Counted from the stretch's first letter, positions 1 to 9,817 are shown. The stretch is DNA of 64,000 nt from Trichomonas vaginalis G3 (GCF_026262505.1 NC_067206.1:36533896-36597895), one strand, 5' to 3'. Made by a program: numbers and translations. The notes: a model not told the origin generated them from the sequence alone.

Positions 1-1983
1 TGCAACACTAATTTCTTCTATGCAGTTTCGAACAGAATGATTAAATGCTATTCTTGCAATGATTATGATATTGACATAATGACTTCTATGGATGATTCAA
101 AGCGTTCTTTAGTGGTTATGGCTGATTCAAGAGTTCGCAAGAATGCAACAGAACCAATCAAAACATACTCATTCATTCGTGGAAGTTATGACTCGACCAT
201 AACCAGAACAGTGAATGATATATTAAATGATTTGAATATTAAGGTAAGAGTTGAACAAAAGAATGAAGAAATAAAGACTATCATGAATGAAAACAAAGAT
301 GTAAACATTGACGATAAACTAACTCAAAGCATAGTTGATGGCATCAGTGATTTTGAAGTACATAATGACGGTGGAAACATGAATTTAGAAAAAGAAGTTA
401 CATTATTCACACTGTTTCAAGCTATTAATTCGTTACCTAATCATTTAATTAATGAAGCCTACGATAACGTTTATAACTTCTGCAATTTAACTGAAAATGC
501 AAAAAGTAATTTTGAAAAAGCACGTAGTAGATATGCACATTTAATGACTTCTCCATTTGTTTTAGTGAAGATTCTAAAACTATATCAAAAGGAATATTAT
601 GATGAATACGTTTTGCCTTTATTATGTAAGCCAAAAATAACATTTGATATAAAACTTGATGATTCATTCTTGATAACAGATATTAGACGCAAGGCTGAAA
701 ATCATCAGTATAAAAACAGTTCTGAAGTAATTGAGGATTTATCACGTGTAATCCGTTTTGTAGATTGTGGAAACAAATACTTTATTCAGAAAGATTACAA
801 CATCCACGATAAAATGAATCAAATATCATTCGTTCTTCAATCAAACATGAAAGAGTCACTCAAAATGATTAAATTATTTAAAGAAGAAGGTAAAACCATA
901 ACAGCATGGGACGTACTACTAAATCAATTATCCTCATTAACCGTTAAGGGTGTTTGCTTTAAATCTGATTCTCCAGATGTTTTCTCAACGTTTCAGGGTT
1001 ATAAATACAACGTTCTCGAAAAACCAGATTACTCAAAAATTGAGATGTTTATGAATTTCATTAAAGAAGCCATTTGTGATAATAACGATGAAGTGTATAA
1101 ATACCTTCTCGGCTGGATTGCATCAATGATTCAACATCCTGGAATCAAGAATGAAACAGCAATTATTTTGAAAGGACTTCAGGGAACAGGTAAAAACAGA
1201 TTTACAGACATTATTTCTGAACTTCTCGCTGGTTATTCATGTAAAAACATTACCGAAATAGGTGAGCTAACGGGTAATTTCAATTCAGTAGTTGAGAATA
1301 AAATGTTTCTTGTACTTAATGAACTCAAGAATGTAGGTGAAGACAGACTCGCAAACTTCAACGCTTTGAAATCAATTATTACGGATAATCAAATAAGAAT
1401 TAATGAAAAGAATCAACCCAGAAGAACTGCTCAGAACGTTGCAAACTTCATTTTCGTAACTAACAACGTCTACCCTGTCAAAATTGAAGTTGGAGACAGA
1501 AGATACGTAGTTTTAAGGGTTAATGGTAAATTCAAGGGTCAATTTGATTATTTCAAGAATTTAATGGATTCATGCACAAAGGAATTTTATGATAATTTAC
1601 TAACATATTTTATGCAATATGACCTTTCATCATTTAACGTACGAATCATACCGATGACTGAAGCCAAACAAGATTTAATAGAATTATCAACAAATCCTTT
1701 AGATGTATGGATAAATACACATTATGATGAATTGTGTGCAGGTATGACGTGTAAAAATGCTCTATTCTGCAAACCATCAGACATGAAAGACAAAAACTTT
1801 CAAATGAGCATTAAGGATAAATGTGAAAGGAAACAGAGAAGAATAGATGGTAAACAAACATGGTGTTATGTTTTGAAAGAAGAAATGAAAGGATTATATA
1901 AACAGGTTGAACCAAACGATAATGATGATTCATTTACTGACGATGAAATACCTGTAAATGAGCCGCTAAGCGGCGAGACCTGA
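1..1983 (+). CDS. SF3 primase-helicase (D5-like), 5' end outside the window
   Basis: Replicative helicase of the superfamily 3, D5-like class that virus-like elements use to open DNA ahead of their polymerase. The first ATG is at 37, but the frame is open to base 1, so the start is probably upstream, where a primase domain would be expected. Counting from base 37, Walker A reads GLQGTGKN near residue 380, Walker B lies in MFLVLNE near 422, the SF3 motif C in NFIFVTNN near 470 and an arginine-finger region in GDRRYVV near 488. The gene is homologous to the broken helicase at 49,647-50,878. Its stop codon lies inside a double-hairpin element (1960-1989), so the original C-terminus may have been replaced. 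Family assignment is firm; the true start is unknown. Confidence 0.88.
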   Translation, partial: CNTNFFYAVSNRMIKCYSCNDYDIDIMTSMDDSKRSLVVMADSRVRKNATEPIKTYSFIRGSYDSTITRTVNDILNDLNIKVRVEQKNEEIKTIMNENKDVNIDDKLTQSIVDGISDFEVHNDGGNMNLEKEVTLFTLFQAINSLPNHLINEAYDNVYNFCNLTENAKSNFEKARSRYAHLMTSPFVLVKILKLYQKEYYDEYVLPLLCKPKITFDIKLDDSFLITDIRRKAENHQYKNSSEVIEDLSRVIRFVDCGNKYFIQKDYNIHDKMNQISFVLQSNMKESLKMIKLFKEEGKTITAWDVLLNQLSSLTVKGVCFKSDSPDVFSTFQGYKYNVLEKPDYSKIEMFMNFIKEAICDNNDEVYKYLLGWIASMIQHPGIKNETAIILKGLQGTGKNRFTDIISELLAGYSCKNITEIGELTGNFNSVVENKMFLVLNELKNVGEDRLANFNALKSIITDNQIRINEKNQPRRTAQNVANFIFVTNNVYPVKIEVGDRRYVVLRVNGKFKGQFDYFKNLMDSCTKEFYDNLLTYFMQYDLSSFNVRIIPMTEAKQDLIELSTNPLDVWINTHYDELCAGMTCKNALFCKPSDMKDKNFQMSIKDKCERKQRRIDGKQTWCYVLKEEMKGLYKQVEPNDNDDSFTDDEIPVNEPLSGET

Positions 1984-1989
1984 AGGTCT
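1960..1989. repeat. Double-hairpin element DHE-1
   Basis: Two adjacent perfect hairpins: GCCGC/GCGGC with a TAA loop (1962-1974) and AGACC/GGTCT with a TGAA loop (1976-1989). In the helicase frame it reads E-P-L-S-G-E-T followed by the stop TGA, which is in the loop of the second hairpin. It aligns codon for codon with the copies at 2338, 2571, 3886 and 7392. Confidence 0.8.
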
Positions 1990-2087
1990 TGCAGTATAAA
2001 GTATGATTCGAATTTATTTTTGCATTAATCCTGCTGTGATGTCTAAATGTCATGTTGTCATCATTTTTAAAAGAAGTTAATTAACCA

Positions 2088-2179
2088 GGTGACACATGGT
2101 GACGTAGTGACACCATCAGTTATTCAAAAATAATTAATTATTGAATAACCTAAAAACCATTAACGATAAAATAACTGAT
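2088..2179. repeat. GTGAC repeats followed by nested inverted repeats
   Basis: The 219-base spacer after the helicase has three GTGAC words (2089, 2099, 2107), then the inverted pair ATCAGTTATT (2115-2124) and AATAACTGAT (2170-2179), with a second pair GTTATTCAA (2119-2127) and TTGAATAAC (2141-2149) nested inside. Such symmetric AT-rich structure could be a replication, terminator or protein-binding site. The structure is seen; the role is a guess. Confidence 0.45.
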
Positions 2180-2185
2180 AACAAA

Positions 2186-2205
2186 ATTTTATTTTTATAT
2201 AAATG
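2186..2205 (+). promoter_or_regulatory. Element-type start-proximal AT box
   Basis: TTTTATTTTTATATAAATGG ends on the start codon of the 61-aa gene at 2203. The same string, continuing with ATA, precedes the start of the integrase gene on the minus strand (about 4316-4338). Identity across two unrelated genes suggests a shared promoter or leader and not chance AT-richness. Confidence 0.5.
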
Positions 2206-2388
2206 GATACCCCACAAGCTCAAAATTTACCACGAATCATAACAAGGGAGGAAATGATAAAAATGATGCAAGAACTAATTAAAAACAACAAACCACGAAA
2301 ACCGAGAAGATGCGGTTATGCAGTAATGATGGAAAGAAGAACCCAGAAGGGTTCGGCGTCTCGAAGAGACGTTGTCGAAGAGGAATAA
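2203..2388 (+). CDS. Small basic protein of unknown function, 61 aa
   Basis: I do not recognise this protein. It starts 1 base after a conserved AT box and is rich in Lys and Arg (for example NNKPRKPRRCG in the middle), so it may bind nucleic acid. The last third, from about codon 46, is formed by double-hairpin element DHE-2 (2338-2371), reading R-T-Q-K-G-S-A-S-R-R-D, and then an acidic VVEEE end. The convergent gene at 2392-2712 stops 3 bases after its stop. Because a quarter of the frame is repeat, the ancestral protein was probably shorter or had another end. Support is the promoter box and tight gene packing only. Confidence 0.5.
   Translation: MDTPQAQNLPRIITREEMIKMMQELIKNNKPRKPRRCGYAVMMERRTQKGSASRRDVVEEE
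2338..2371. repeat. Double-hairpin element DHE-2
   Basis: Hairpin 1 GAACCC/GGGTTC with loop AGAA (2339-2354) is followed by hairpin 2 CGTCTC/GAGACG with loop GAA (2357-2371). It lies in frame in the 61-aa gene and uses the same codon phase as the other four copies. Confidence 0.78.
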
Positions 2389-2391
2389 AAA

Positions 2392-2712
2392 TTAAATTTG
2401 GATAGAGTTTAAAAATTCATCTTTATTAAATTCATCTCTTCCAATCAATTTATTTATTCTATTAAATTCTTTTATTTTTGCTTCACTCAGTTTAAGGATT
2501 GAACGGTAAGTTTCTAACTTTTCGATTATTTCTTTCCTCTCTTTTATCGTTTTCAGTTCTTTAGTTTTATGGGCATCAGCCCCACCGCATTGCGGCTTCT
2601 TTTTGGAATAGCATATTTTTGATTTAATTCTGTTTAATTTCTTTTTATATTCATTGTCTGGACTCTGAATCTTAATTGAATCAGGACTCTTGGCTGCTTT
2701 GTTGTCACTCAT
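2392..2712 (-). CDS. Small charged protein of unknown function, 106 aa
   Basis: Not recognised. The protein is Lys-rich, with a basic patch near residues 24-40 and a probable helix or short coiled coil from about 50 to 100 (KTIKERKEIIEKLETYRSIL). Residues KPQCGGADAH (about 39-48) are encoded by double-hairpin element DHE-3. The start ATG follows the leader TTTATTTCGTAAGAA, close to the element promoter box found at 9446 and in element B. It lies 23 bases downstream of the integrase stop on the same strand, so the two may be co-expressed. Possibly a DNA-binding or core-like protein, but nothing proves that. Confidence 0.6.
   Translation of the reverse strand: MSDNKAAKSPDSIKIQSPDNEYKKKLNRIKSKICYSKKKPQCGGADAHKTKELKTIKERKEIIEKLETYRSILKLSEAKIKEFNRINKLIGRDEFNKDEFLNSIQI
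2571..2598. repeat. Double-hairpin element DHE-3
   Basis: On the plus strand GGGC/GCCC with loop ATCA (2571-2582), then CCGC/GCGG with loop ATT (2585-2595). On the coding (minus) strand it begins AAG CCG CAA, identical to the first three codons of the copy in the polymerase gene (7417-7419 downwards). Confidence 0.8.
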
Positions 2713-2735
2713 TTCTTACGAAATAAAAAAAAATT

Positions 2736-4319
2736 AAATATTATTTAAATATAATGGAGTAATAAAATAAATCGGAATTTCTATTAATTTATTGTCAACT
2801 TCAACTAATGCATTGCCGTTAATATATCTAACAAATTCAGCTATTGTGTCAAATCTTCGTCTTCTTTTTGTCATTGATTTATCAGTTTTCCATAATCGAG
2901 ATGAATCAAAACTTTATCCCCTGTTTAAAATTCATGAGCCCCGAATTAATTTGTTCACGTTTAACATCATTTAACCTTTCCATTTGCTTTCTAATATATT
3001 CCCATTCTTTTGAAATATCATTTTTCATTTCCACTGGTTTCATGTTTATAGTTCTATGCCATGTATTATTGTAATAATATACTAACTGTTGTATGATGGA
3101 GTCATGATTTCCATCCCAGTATATCTGACCGTTAACCCCTAACGCATCTCTAAGAGTTCTCATTACCGCATCAACTATTTTATTATGAAACGTATATGGA
3201 GAGGATGAGAAGTAAAAATTAATTTGTGGGAAATAATGAATCATAGCTGCCTGAAATCCTTTATCACCATCACCCTGATATTATCTACTCTTTCATGATC
3301 TAGTAAGTATTGTATAGCTCTTCTTGTTTCCTGTTCTGTTTTCCTTTCACCGGAATGCAATATAAATATCTAGTGTTAATGTTAATGGCAAATAAATAAG
3401 TAACGTTTCCTTTTGAATATTCTAAATGATCTATTTCGTATGAATATGGATATGGAGCAAATGAAGGGCGACTAAATTTTTCCTTTAACGGTTGAATTTT
3501 CAGGTCAATTGGTTTATTTAATATCTTGAAATCCTTTTTAAAATCTTTTTGCTTCTTTAATGTTTGAAATGGATATAATAAAGTGAATGATGAAGGATTA
3601 ACTGAAGGGGGAGGTACTACCGTTGGAGGTTTTGGTGTTGCAGGTGGTTTAATTTTATCTGCTTTGATTTTGGATGATGAAGTTTTAGTTGTTGATTTTC
3701 CTTTCATTAATTCTGGATGTATTCTATTCATTTGTTTTAAATATGCTGTATATAAAGGTTTGATATACTTTCCCGCTTCGAGTTTTATGTTGAAGGATGA
3801 ATTCCAAAAGTTGATCTTCATTTAAAAGTCGGGCTGAATATGGTTTAACTAATGAATCATAAATTAAAGCTTGTGCTTCATTTATGGTCTGAAGGACCTG
3901 GGTGTTTTGCACCTTTAGCTGTTGAACATTTGCTACTTTCTCTTTTGGTGTTGTTTTCGGCTTTTTCTTCTTTTGTTTTTGTTCCTTTGGCTTTTGCGGC
4001 TCAGGATTATATAATTTATATAATTCATCAATATTTCTTCTGTTAATACTTTATTTTTGAAATCTTTCAACTGTTTAAGTTGTGATTTAGTTTTTCCATT
4101 TGTATATTCATTATTTTTAATTTTGTCTTTAATTACAGAAATTATTTTATCATGATATTTCAAAATTTCATTTTTATAATACGGATAATAATAATCCATA
4201 TCATCACCCGTTATATTTTTATTATGTTTTTGGAGATATGATTTTAATTCATAATAATTAAGAAAATTTTGATTAAGTACTAAATCATCAATTAAATTTT
4301 CTAAATCTGCGTTATCCAT
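2736..4319 (-). pseudogene. DDE-type (retroviral-like) Maverick integrase, frameshifted
   Basis: Integrase that would insert element DNA into the host chromosome. Coding pieces in order on the minus strand are about 4319-3933 (N-terminal, Lys-rich), 3912-3780, 3821-3300 (proline-rich linker, then a core strand with EIDHLEYSKG holding the first catalytic Asp), 3300-2906 (second Asp in GDGDKGF, then IVDAVMRTLRD) and a C-terminal SH3/chromo-like piece to the stop at 2736. At least three frame changes separate them, near 3790-3930, 3300-3245 and 2906. The third catalytic position appears to be Asp (IVDA), where Glu is usual. Double-hairpin DHE-4 lies at 3886-3913. The start follows the conserved AT box. 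Homologous to the integrase at 61,539. Confidence 0.8.
3886..3913. repeat. Double-hairpin element DHE-4
   Basis: GGTC/GACC with loop TGAAG (3886-3898) and GGTG/CACC with loop TTTTG (3901-3913). On the minus strand it reads K-V-Q-N-T-Q-V-L-Q-T, matching the codon phase of the other copies although most bases differ; the stems are kept by paired changes. Confidence 0.72.
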
Positions 4320-4790
4320 TTATATAAAAATAAAATAAATGTTTTAAGGGTGCCCACCTTTGAATCATAGTATCAAAACCATTATTTACATATTGAATCA
4401 CATCATTAACGGTTCCTCCTTCTAAAACAGTATCAAATGGTGGAGTCCAGATTTCCTGATGATGATCATAAAATCCAGCAAAATTAACCGTATTATTAGG
4501 TAAAATATGAATCTCAGCGGTATATCTTCTATCTAAATTTGGATGCCTTATATGTATACCATTACTACCTGGATAAAATCTCAAACCTTGATTTTTTGAC
4601 GCATCAAATTATTGAAATTTCTTTCTTCAGGGGTGAATGTTCTTCTCCGTTGACGTTGTGGTGGTGGTTATTGCGGCTGTTGATGCTGTGGTGGGATTTG
4701 AAAAATTCGTTGCGGTTGATTATTTGGAATCTGAAAGTTAAAACCATTTGGTATAAATCTATTCGGTTCCTTTTGTCTCTTCTGTGGCAT
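4312..4790 (-). pseudogene. Broken gene of unknown function upstream of the integrase
   Basis: Starts with MPQKRQKEPNRF at 4790, is Gln/Pro-rich for about 50 codons, and is interrupted by an in-frame TAA near 4670 and by a frame change near 4590. The last 90 codons (4584-4312) are open and contain aromatic-rich sequence (FYDHHQEIWTPPFD). The stop overlaps the integrase start by eight bases, so the two genes were probably expressed together. Not recognised; a structural protein is possible from its basic Gln-rich beginning, but this is only a guess. Confidence 0.55.
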
Positions 4791-4818
4791 TTTATTAAAA
4801 ATAAAATTTTAAATTGTA

Positions 4819-7800
4819 TTAAATAAATGGCATACAACATCCATTTTCACAACATACAGCCTTAGTGTGTGCTCCTGTTAATGCAGTCTTACCGATTGTT
4901 AAGCGAGTCATTGACCCGTTTTTAAGTTGTAAATTAATATTCTGACCATCGAAAATAACTTTATCATTTATTATATCCAAATAATTTTTAGGTGTTAATT
5001 GTTTATTTTGTCGTAAACTAACACCTTTCATTTTTTGTGCAATCTTTTTAAAATCACTTCCATCAATTGAACCGTTGAATGATGTATAACACTTAAGGCA
5101 TAAAGCAACCATGTTATCACCTTGTTTCTCAATTGCTAAACCCAATAACTTCTTCTCATGTGCTTTTTCTTCAGCTTTATTCTTTAATTTAGGTTTAAAT
5201 TTCTCATCAAAACAGAAGAAATCAAATGGTGCGAATTTGAAAATGTTTTTATCATAAAATTGTTTATCAGTAACAATTGCTTGAAATGCTTGAGTGTTAG
5301 GAAGATTTGGGTCGCCAGCGATTGCCCAATAAGATGAATCAGTATCACCTTCAATGAAATGAAAACGATTAACATTCATGCATTTATACATAAAATCATA
5401 AATGAAAACCAAATACCAGTATTTTGCGTTATCTAAAGTGAAGAATGCCTCTTGTAAACATGTATCACATCTATAAAATCTATCTTTGAGCATCACTTGA
5501 TATGTATCTTCACCTATTTCTCTTATGTTTTTAAACTTATTTGACATACATGCAACGCGTGACTTCTGTGCATTCATTATTTTAGTCTTTGCGTAATTTT
5601 GTGTATTCATTGCATCGTAACCATATGATCCATTAAGTGAAATCTTGCAAAATAAACTTTTTCCTTTATTTCCTTCTAATTCAGCCTTTTGTCTTTCGTT
5701 CATAAATTCGTTCGCAAATTCATTAAAACAAGTGTTTTTCGTAAATGTTAAAATTGATTGAATGTCATCAATGATAAAATGAAATCTGTCTATTAGATAC
5801 CAAAGATAATAAGAAGAAAATGGTTGATATTGGTTGTGTGTTGATGCTAACTGAGTTAATTTCCTCTGTTTCTGGTCAACTGGTAGATTGTTTGATTTCA
5901 TGTAATTATAAATAAAACTGCCAATTGTTTTTTCATCTGTGATAATATCTAAGTTTCTTATTATCGGTAAAAAGTTTATGTAATCATTAATGTATTTTTC
6001 ATCAATGTGACCCTTTACTTCAGCCACGAATAAAGTATTTTTCTTCTTAATTATTCCCAGTGCTTTTGCTTTCTTTGTTGCTGTATCACAAATGATAACA
6101 CCATTCAATCTTCCCGGCATATACATTTTATGGTCAGTATATTGAATGAAATCATGAGGATTAGATGAAAATGATGAAGGATATAATGAATTAAAATCAA
6201 CACCAACGAAATGAGTCATGATGTTGGAAGTGTCCTCATTTGATACAGTTTTAGTTTCTGGATTATATGAAAGTTTATTAATGTGCGTGATTCCTTTAAG
6301 ATTTACTCTATGTTGAACATTTGATAGACCACCAGTAATTCCATTACGGAGAATGTGATAAGCTTCAACTGAATCTAAAGTCATTGGTAAATTATTTTTT
6401 AATGCATGATTTCTTAAATTGATTCTTAAACGTTGAATGTCTTCATCTTTATTTGATTTTACGACATTGCAATAACAACACATTAACTGACAATTTTCTT
6501 TAGTATGTGGTTTTTCATTATCGATTCTATCCAATGTTGGTTTATTTGCATATGTAAACGCTTTACCACACATTTTGCATTTAGATGAAAGGATTAAATC
6601 GTGATAGTATTGAAAATCATCCATTGAAACATTATTTTTAGTATCTCTTTCTGCTTTTTCATCTTGTTTCTTATATGATTCAATTTTATATTTCCAATAC
6701 TTTTTCGTTAATTCAAAACTTGATTCTATCTCTTCCTCAAGATATTTTTCATTAGGATTAAAGTCTTTATATGCTAAAGCGTAACGAATCATTGAAGCAT
6801 TCGATGATAAAGAAAGATTATGAAGCATATCAATCTTATAAACAAATGTTTCTTCAATAATTTTATCGATTGGGTCAATCATAATTTCAACATCTTTATT
6901 GCAATAATGAATAAAATATTCTAATCTATTCTTAAAGTTTTTAGCATCATTGAGATATATTTGATAATCACTATCTGATATAGTTTCTTGAGTTAATGCT
7001 GAATAAAATTAATCTTGAGTGAATGGTTCCACTTTATGTAATTCTTCTTCGTAATTTTCCCACGTGATGAATTGATAAGGGAAAAAGGATTTAACACGTG
7101 ATTTATTGTTTCCGAAATCTCGAGTGAATTGGTCTAATGTCCCACCCGCTATATAATTTCTGATGTCAATAAATCTCAATTCATATGGAGCGTTTGTTTT
7201 CTTTACAATGACTTGCTTAAATTGAGAAGAAGAACCCAGCATTGATTTTATTTTCCATTTTGCAGTGTTTAAATCACGAAGAATTAAATTTAAATCAAAC
7301 TTTCCCGAATTAAAACCTATGATATTCACTTTATTGAATTCCTCATCTAGAAGTTCTTTAAATGCTTCCTTCTGTTTTTCATTTAATGTATGGGACAAAG
7401 TCCCCGCCGTTTGCGGCTTCAATAATTCTTCATATTGTTCAATATTTGATTTAGCAACTAATGAACAGGTTGAAAATAAAAACTCAATCCAATCAGAAAT
7501 AAAAGAATCACTCGAAGTTAAGCAAAAATTCCTCGTATACGTTTTATCATTTAATTTAACCGTTGATGATACCATGAATGGTTTTAAGTAAGCATTCAAA
7601 GTTGCACACTCAGAAAGTTGTAATTCTTCTTTAGTCTCTAATGTTTCAAAGTCAAAAGTAATATAATATCTTGTCGGTTTATAATATTTCTGCAAATTGT
7701 GAGCTAATAACCACTGATATATCTTCTGTTTCGTAATATGTGGTGCATATGGTTGCTGTGTCTTTTGCAACTGAACGTCTTGAATTAATCTCCCATTATT

Positions 7801-8286
7801 TTCTTTACATTTCTCACAATGTTTTAAAAATCTTCTTTGGTTTTTCCTTTCTGGATCATCACGGATAGAATAAACTTCTTCTTTACAATATGGACAAACT
7901 TTATAGCCGGTGAGTGCTTCAACGTCTGTTATTCTGTCAGCGTGAAGTTTTCCACATGGACTCTGTGTTAATAAAATATTTACTGTTTCAAATTCTGGAT
8001 CTATCATTATTGATTCCACTAATGGAAAGTCTACCTTATTTATGTCCACGTCTTCTGGTTGAGGATCACAATAATAGAAATCAATATTAACATTTAACAT
8101 TCTCGCTAATCTCTCACTTTCTGATGAAATGTCAAACCCTTCATATGCATCTATTGCTTCATTTAAATAGCTTCTACGAGTTTTAGGATTAACACCATCA
8201 GGAATGTTATAGAAGCGTTTAAATAACCTTCTACCTTCTGCTCTAATTTGATTATCATTCATTTTAGCTGTTCCGTTTTTGTTCAT
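4819..8286 (-). pseudogene. polB: Protein-primed family B DNA polymerase with one in-frame stop and an HNH-like insert
   Basis: Replicative polymerase with proofreading, the hallmark of Maverick elements. Numbering from the ATG at 8286: Exo I DFETLE near 210, Exo II GFNSGKFD near 324, Exo III YCNKDVEI near 460, palm motif A DFNSLYPS near 696, motif B KISLNGSYGYD near 882 and motif C GDTDSSYW near 982; total about 1,155 codons. A single TAA (7011-7009, codon 426) cuts it between Exo II and Exo III; both sides are in the same frame and no other lesion is seen. Between Exo III and motif A lies a Cys4 HNH-like module (CKMC, LDRIDN, H, NCQLMCCYCN; about 569-605). DHE-5 adds K-P-Q-T-A-G near 290. 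The gene could be newly dead, or the stop could be a base error. Confidence 0.88.
7392..7419. repeat. Double-hairpin element DHE-5
   Basis: GGGAC/GTCCC with loop AAA (7392-7404) and GCCG/CGGC with loop TTTG (7406-7417), inside the exonuclease part of the polymerase. On the coding strand the start AAG CCG CAA is the same as in DHE-3, and KPQTAGTLSH parallels KPQCGGADAH there. Confidence 0.82.
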
Positions 8287-8334
8287 TTATGTAAGAATAA
8301 AAAATTAATAAATAAATAAAAATAAAGTTTATTT

Positions 8335-9441
8335 TTAAAGTCCGTAAAATGAATTAAGGACACATAAATTTTTATCATCTGCGACGTGACGAATACATTT
8401 TAATTTACTCAAGAATGCGTACCCTGATACATTAAATCTAATTCCTGTCTTATTTAATTTCACAACTTTGAAAAGGAATGTATGAATAGCTATAAAATGA
8501 TGAGAAGATGTTTTATGGGTTGCTTCCATTTTTTCTGAAATAAATGAATAAATATAATGTTTATAAGTTTTCATATCTTTTATGTTCTTAATAACGAATG
8601 GTATAGACCTTTCAACTTCGTCTTCCTTCGGTGCTGTTCTTTCATATGAAACATTATTGGTATCTTCAATAATGAAACCACAATCACACAAAATTTTATA
8701 GGTTCCAATGGTTTCTTTTGATATTTTATCTAATAAATCAAAAACTTTATCAACACCTGTGCATTTATTTAAATAATAATTTGTGTAAATATCATGATCT
8801 TCTTTCTTAATCGTATTAGTTGCATATGTCACGTTTTTAAGAGCTTTTTTGAATTTCTCAGAATCGAGAGGGGGTAAAAGTAAGATACAAGGGTATTCTT
8901 CATTATCAATAAATTGTAACTTATGTTTACGAATAAATTTAGTACCTTCTTCTGAAAGTGTTTCGTCTATTTCACCATCTAATAAATTTTGTGTTGATTC
9001 TGAGACATAATTTTTATATCTTTCTTCATGAGATTTCTGTACTTCTGATTCTGAAGCTGGGATATTCATTAAACCCTCTACTTCATTTTCATTATATTTT
9101 TCAACTTCTCTTAATTCCTTAATTTTTTCATCTATTTCATCTCTTATTTTTTTCAGTCTTTCAATTTCATTGTATTCATCATCTTTAATCCGTTCTTCAT
9201 AATATTCAGGGAAAACATCAGGTTCTTTAGGTTTTTCTTCTTCAGATGTAGGATATAAGAAATTTATAATATCATCTTTATTCATTTTTCCATCATAATC
9301 TAAATCATTTAATAACTCCGCGAATTTTTTACAATTTCTTAAATAATATTTATTAACTTCATAACCTACCTCCTCTAATATATCCTTTATTTCCTCGTTT
9401 GTGAATCCTAATTTTTTAACGTTGTTAGTCTTGACACTCAT
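8335..9441 (-). CDS. Unknown element protein upstream of the polymerase, 368 aa
   Basis: Not recognised. The start chosen is MSVKTNN at 9441, just downstream of a clear element promoter box (9446-9460), and not the hydrophobic in-frame extension upstream. The N-terminal half is very acidic with a likely coiled coil (about residues 95-150, IERLKKIRDEIDEKIKELRE); the C-terminal half is more globular and ends in a Cys-containing segment (CIRHVADDKNLCVLNSF). The gene reads in the same direction as the polymerase and ends 49 bases before its start. A role in replication or protein priming is possible from position only. Intact, unlike its neighbour. Confidence 0.65.
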   Translation of the reverse strand: MSVKTNNVKKLGFTNEEIKDILEEVGYEVNKYYLRNCKKFAELLNDLDYDGKMNKDDIINFLYPTSEEEKPKEPDVFPEYYEERIKDDEYNEIERLKKIRDEIDEKIKELREVEKYNENEVEGLMNIPASESEVQKSHEERYKNYVSESTQNLLDGEIDETLSEEGTKFIRKHKLQFIDNEEYPCILLLPPLDSEKFKKALKNVTYATNTIKKEDHDIYTNYYLNKCTGVDKVFDLLDKISKETIGTYKILCDCGFIIEDTNNVSYERTAPKEDEVERSIPFVIKNIKDMKTYKHYIYSFISEKMEATHKTSSHHFIAIHTFLFKVVKLNKTGIRFNVSGYAFLSKLKCIRHVADDKNLCVLNSFYGL

Positions 9442-9445
9442 TTCA

Positions 9446-9460
9446 TACAAAATAAAAAAT
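9446..9460 (-). promoter_or_regulatory. Element promoter box before the 368-aa gene
   Basis: Plus-strand ATACAAAATAAAAAA (minus strand TTTTTTATTTTGTAT) ends five bases before the start codon. The same box precedes four genes of element B (54151, 55346, 56046, 57613) and one promoter with no gene (57972). Confidence 0.6.
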
Positions 9461-9502
9461 AAAATAATAAACATAACTAAGTTTTAATTTTTCGTAAGAA
9501 GT

Positions 9503-9817
9503 TTATTTTATTTTTATATATAAATCATTCTTAAGGTCAAACAGACTTCTTATTTTTATATGAATTCCATCCTCTTTAATGTCATCAATGATTTCCATTT
9601 CATTATTTTCAATTTCTTCTTCTTGTTTATGAGGTCTTTGATTATGACTCCATTGATTCCATGAAATTAAATATTCTTTATCATTATATTTATACCTCAT
9701 TAGCTTATTTTGGCTTTCATATTCATTTAATAATTCACAATCTTCATTTTTAAATTGAAGTTTAACCCATTCAGGATTTAAACAATGTTTAATTAATCGT
9801 GGAATATCTGACATCAT
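9503..9817 (-). CDS. Small unknown protein at the element end, 103-104 aa
   Basis: Not recognised. Two adjacent ATGs (9817, 9814) are possible starts. The protein has an aromatic segment (KEYLISWNQWSHNQ) near residue 50 and an acidic stretch after it. It is the last frame before cellular DNA and is transcribed in the same direction as the polymerase block. The leader carries an alternating TA run (9816-9833) and not the usual promoter box. It could be a real early gene or a remnant. Confidence 0.5.
   Translation of the reverse strand: MMSDIPRLIKHCLNPEWVKLQFKNEDCELLNEYESQNKLMRYKYNDKEYLISWNQWSHNQRPHKQEEEIENNEMEIIDDIKEDGIHIKIRSLFDLKNDLYIKIK

Noticed and set aside
5305-5330. A sixth double-hairpin element in the polymerase (GGGTCGCCAGCGATTGCCC)
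   Set aside because: It has one imperfect palindrome only and encodes residues near motif C in the wrong phase for the family.
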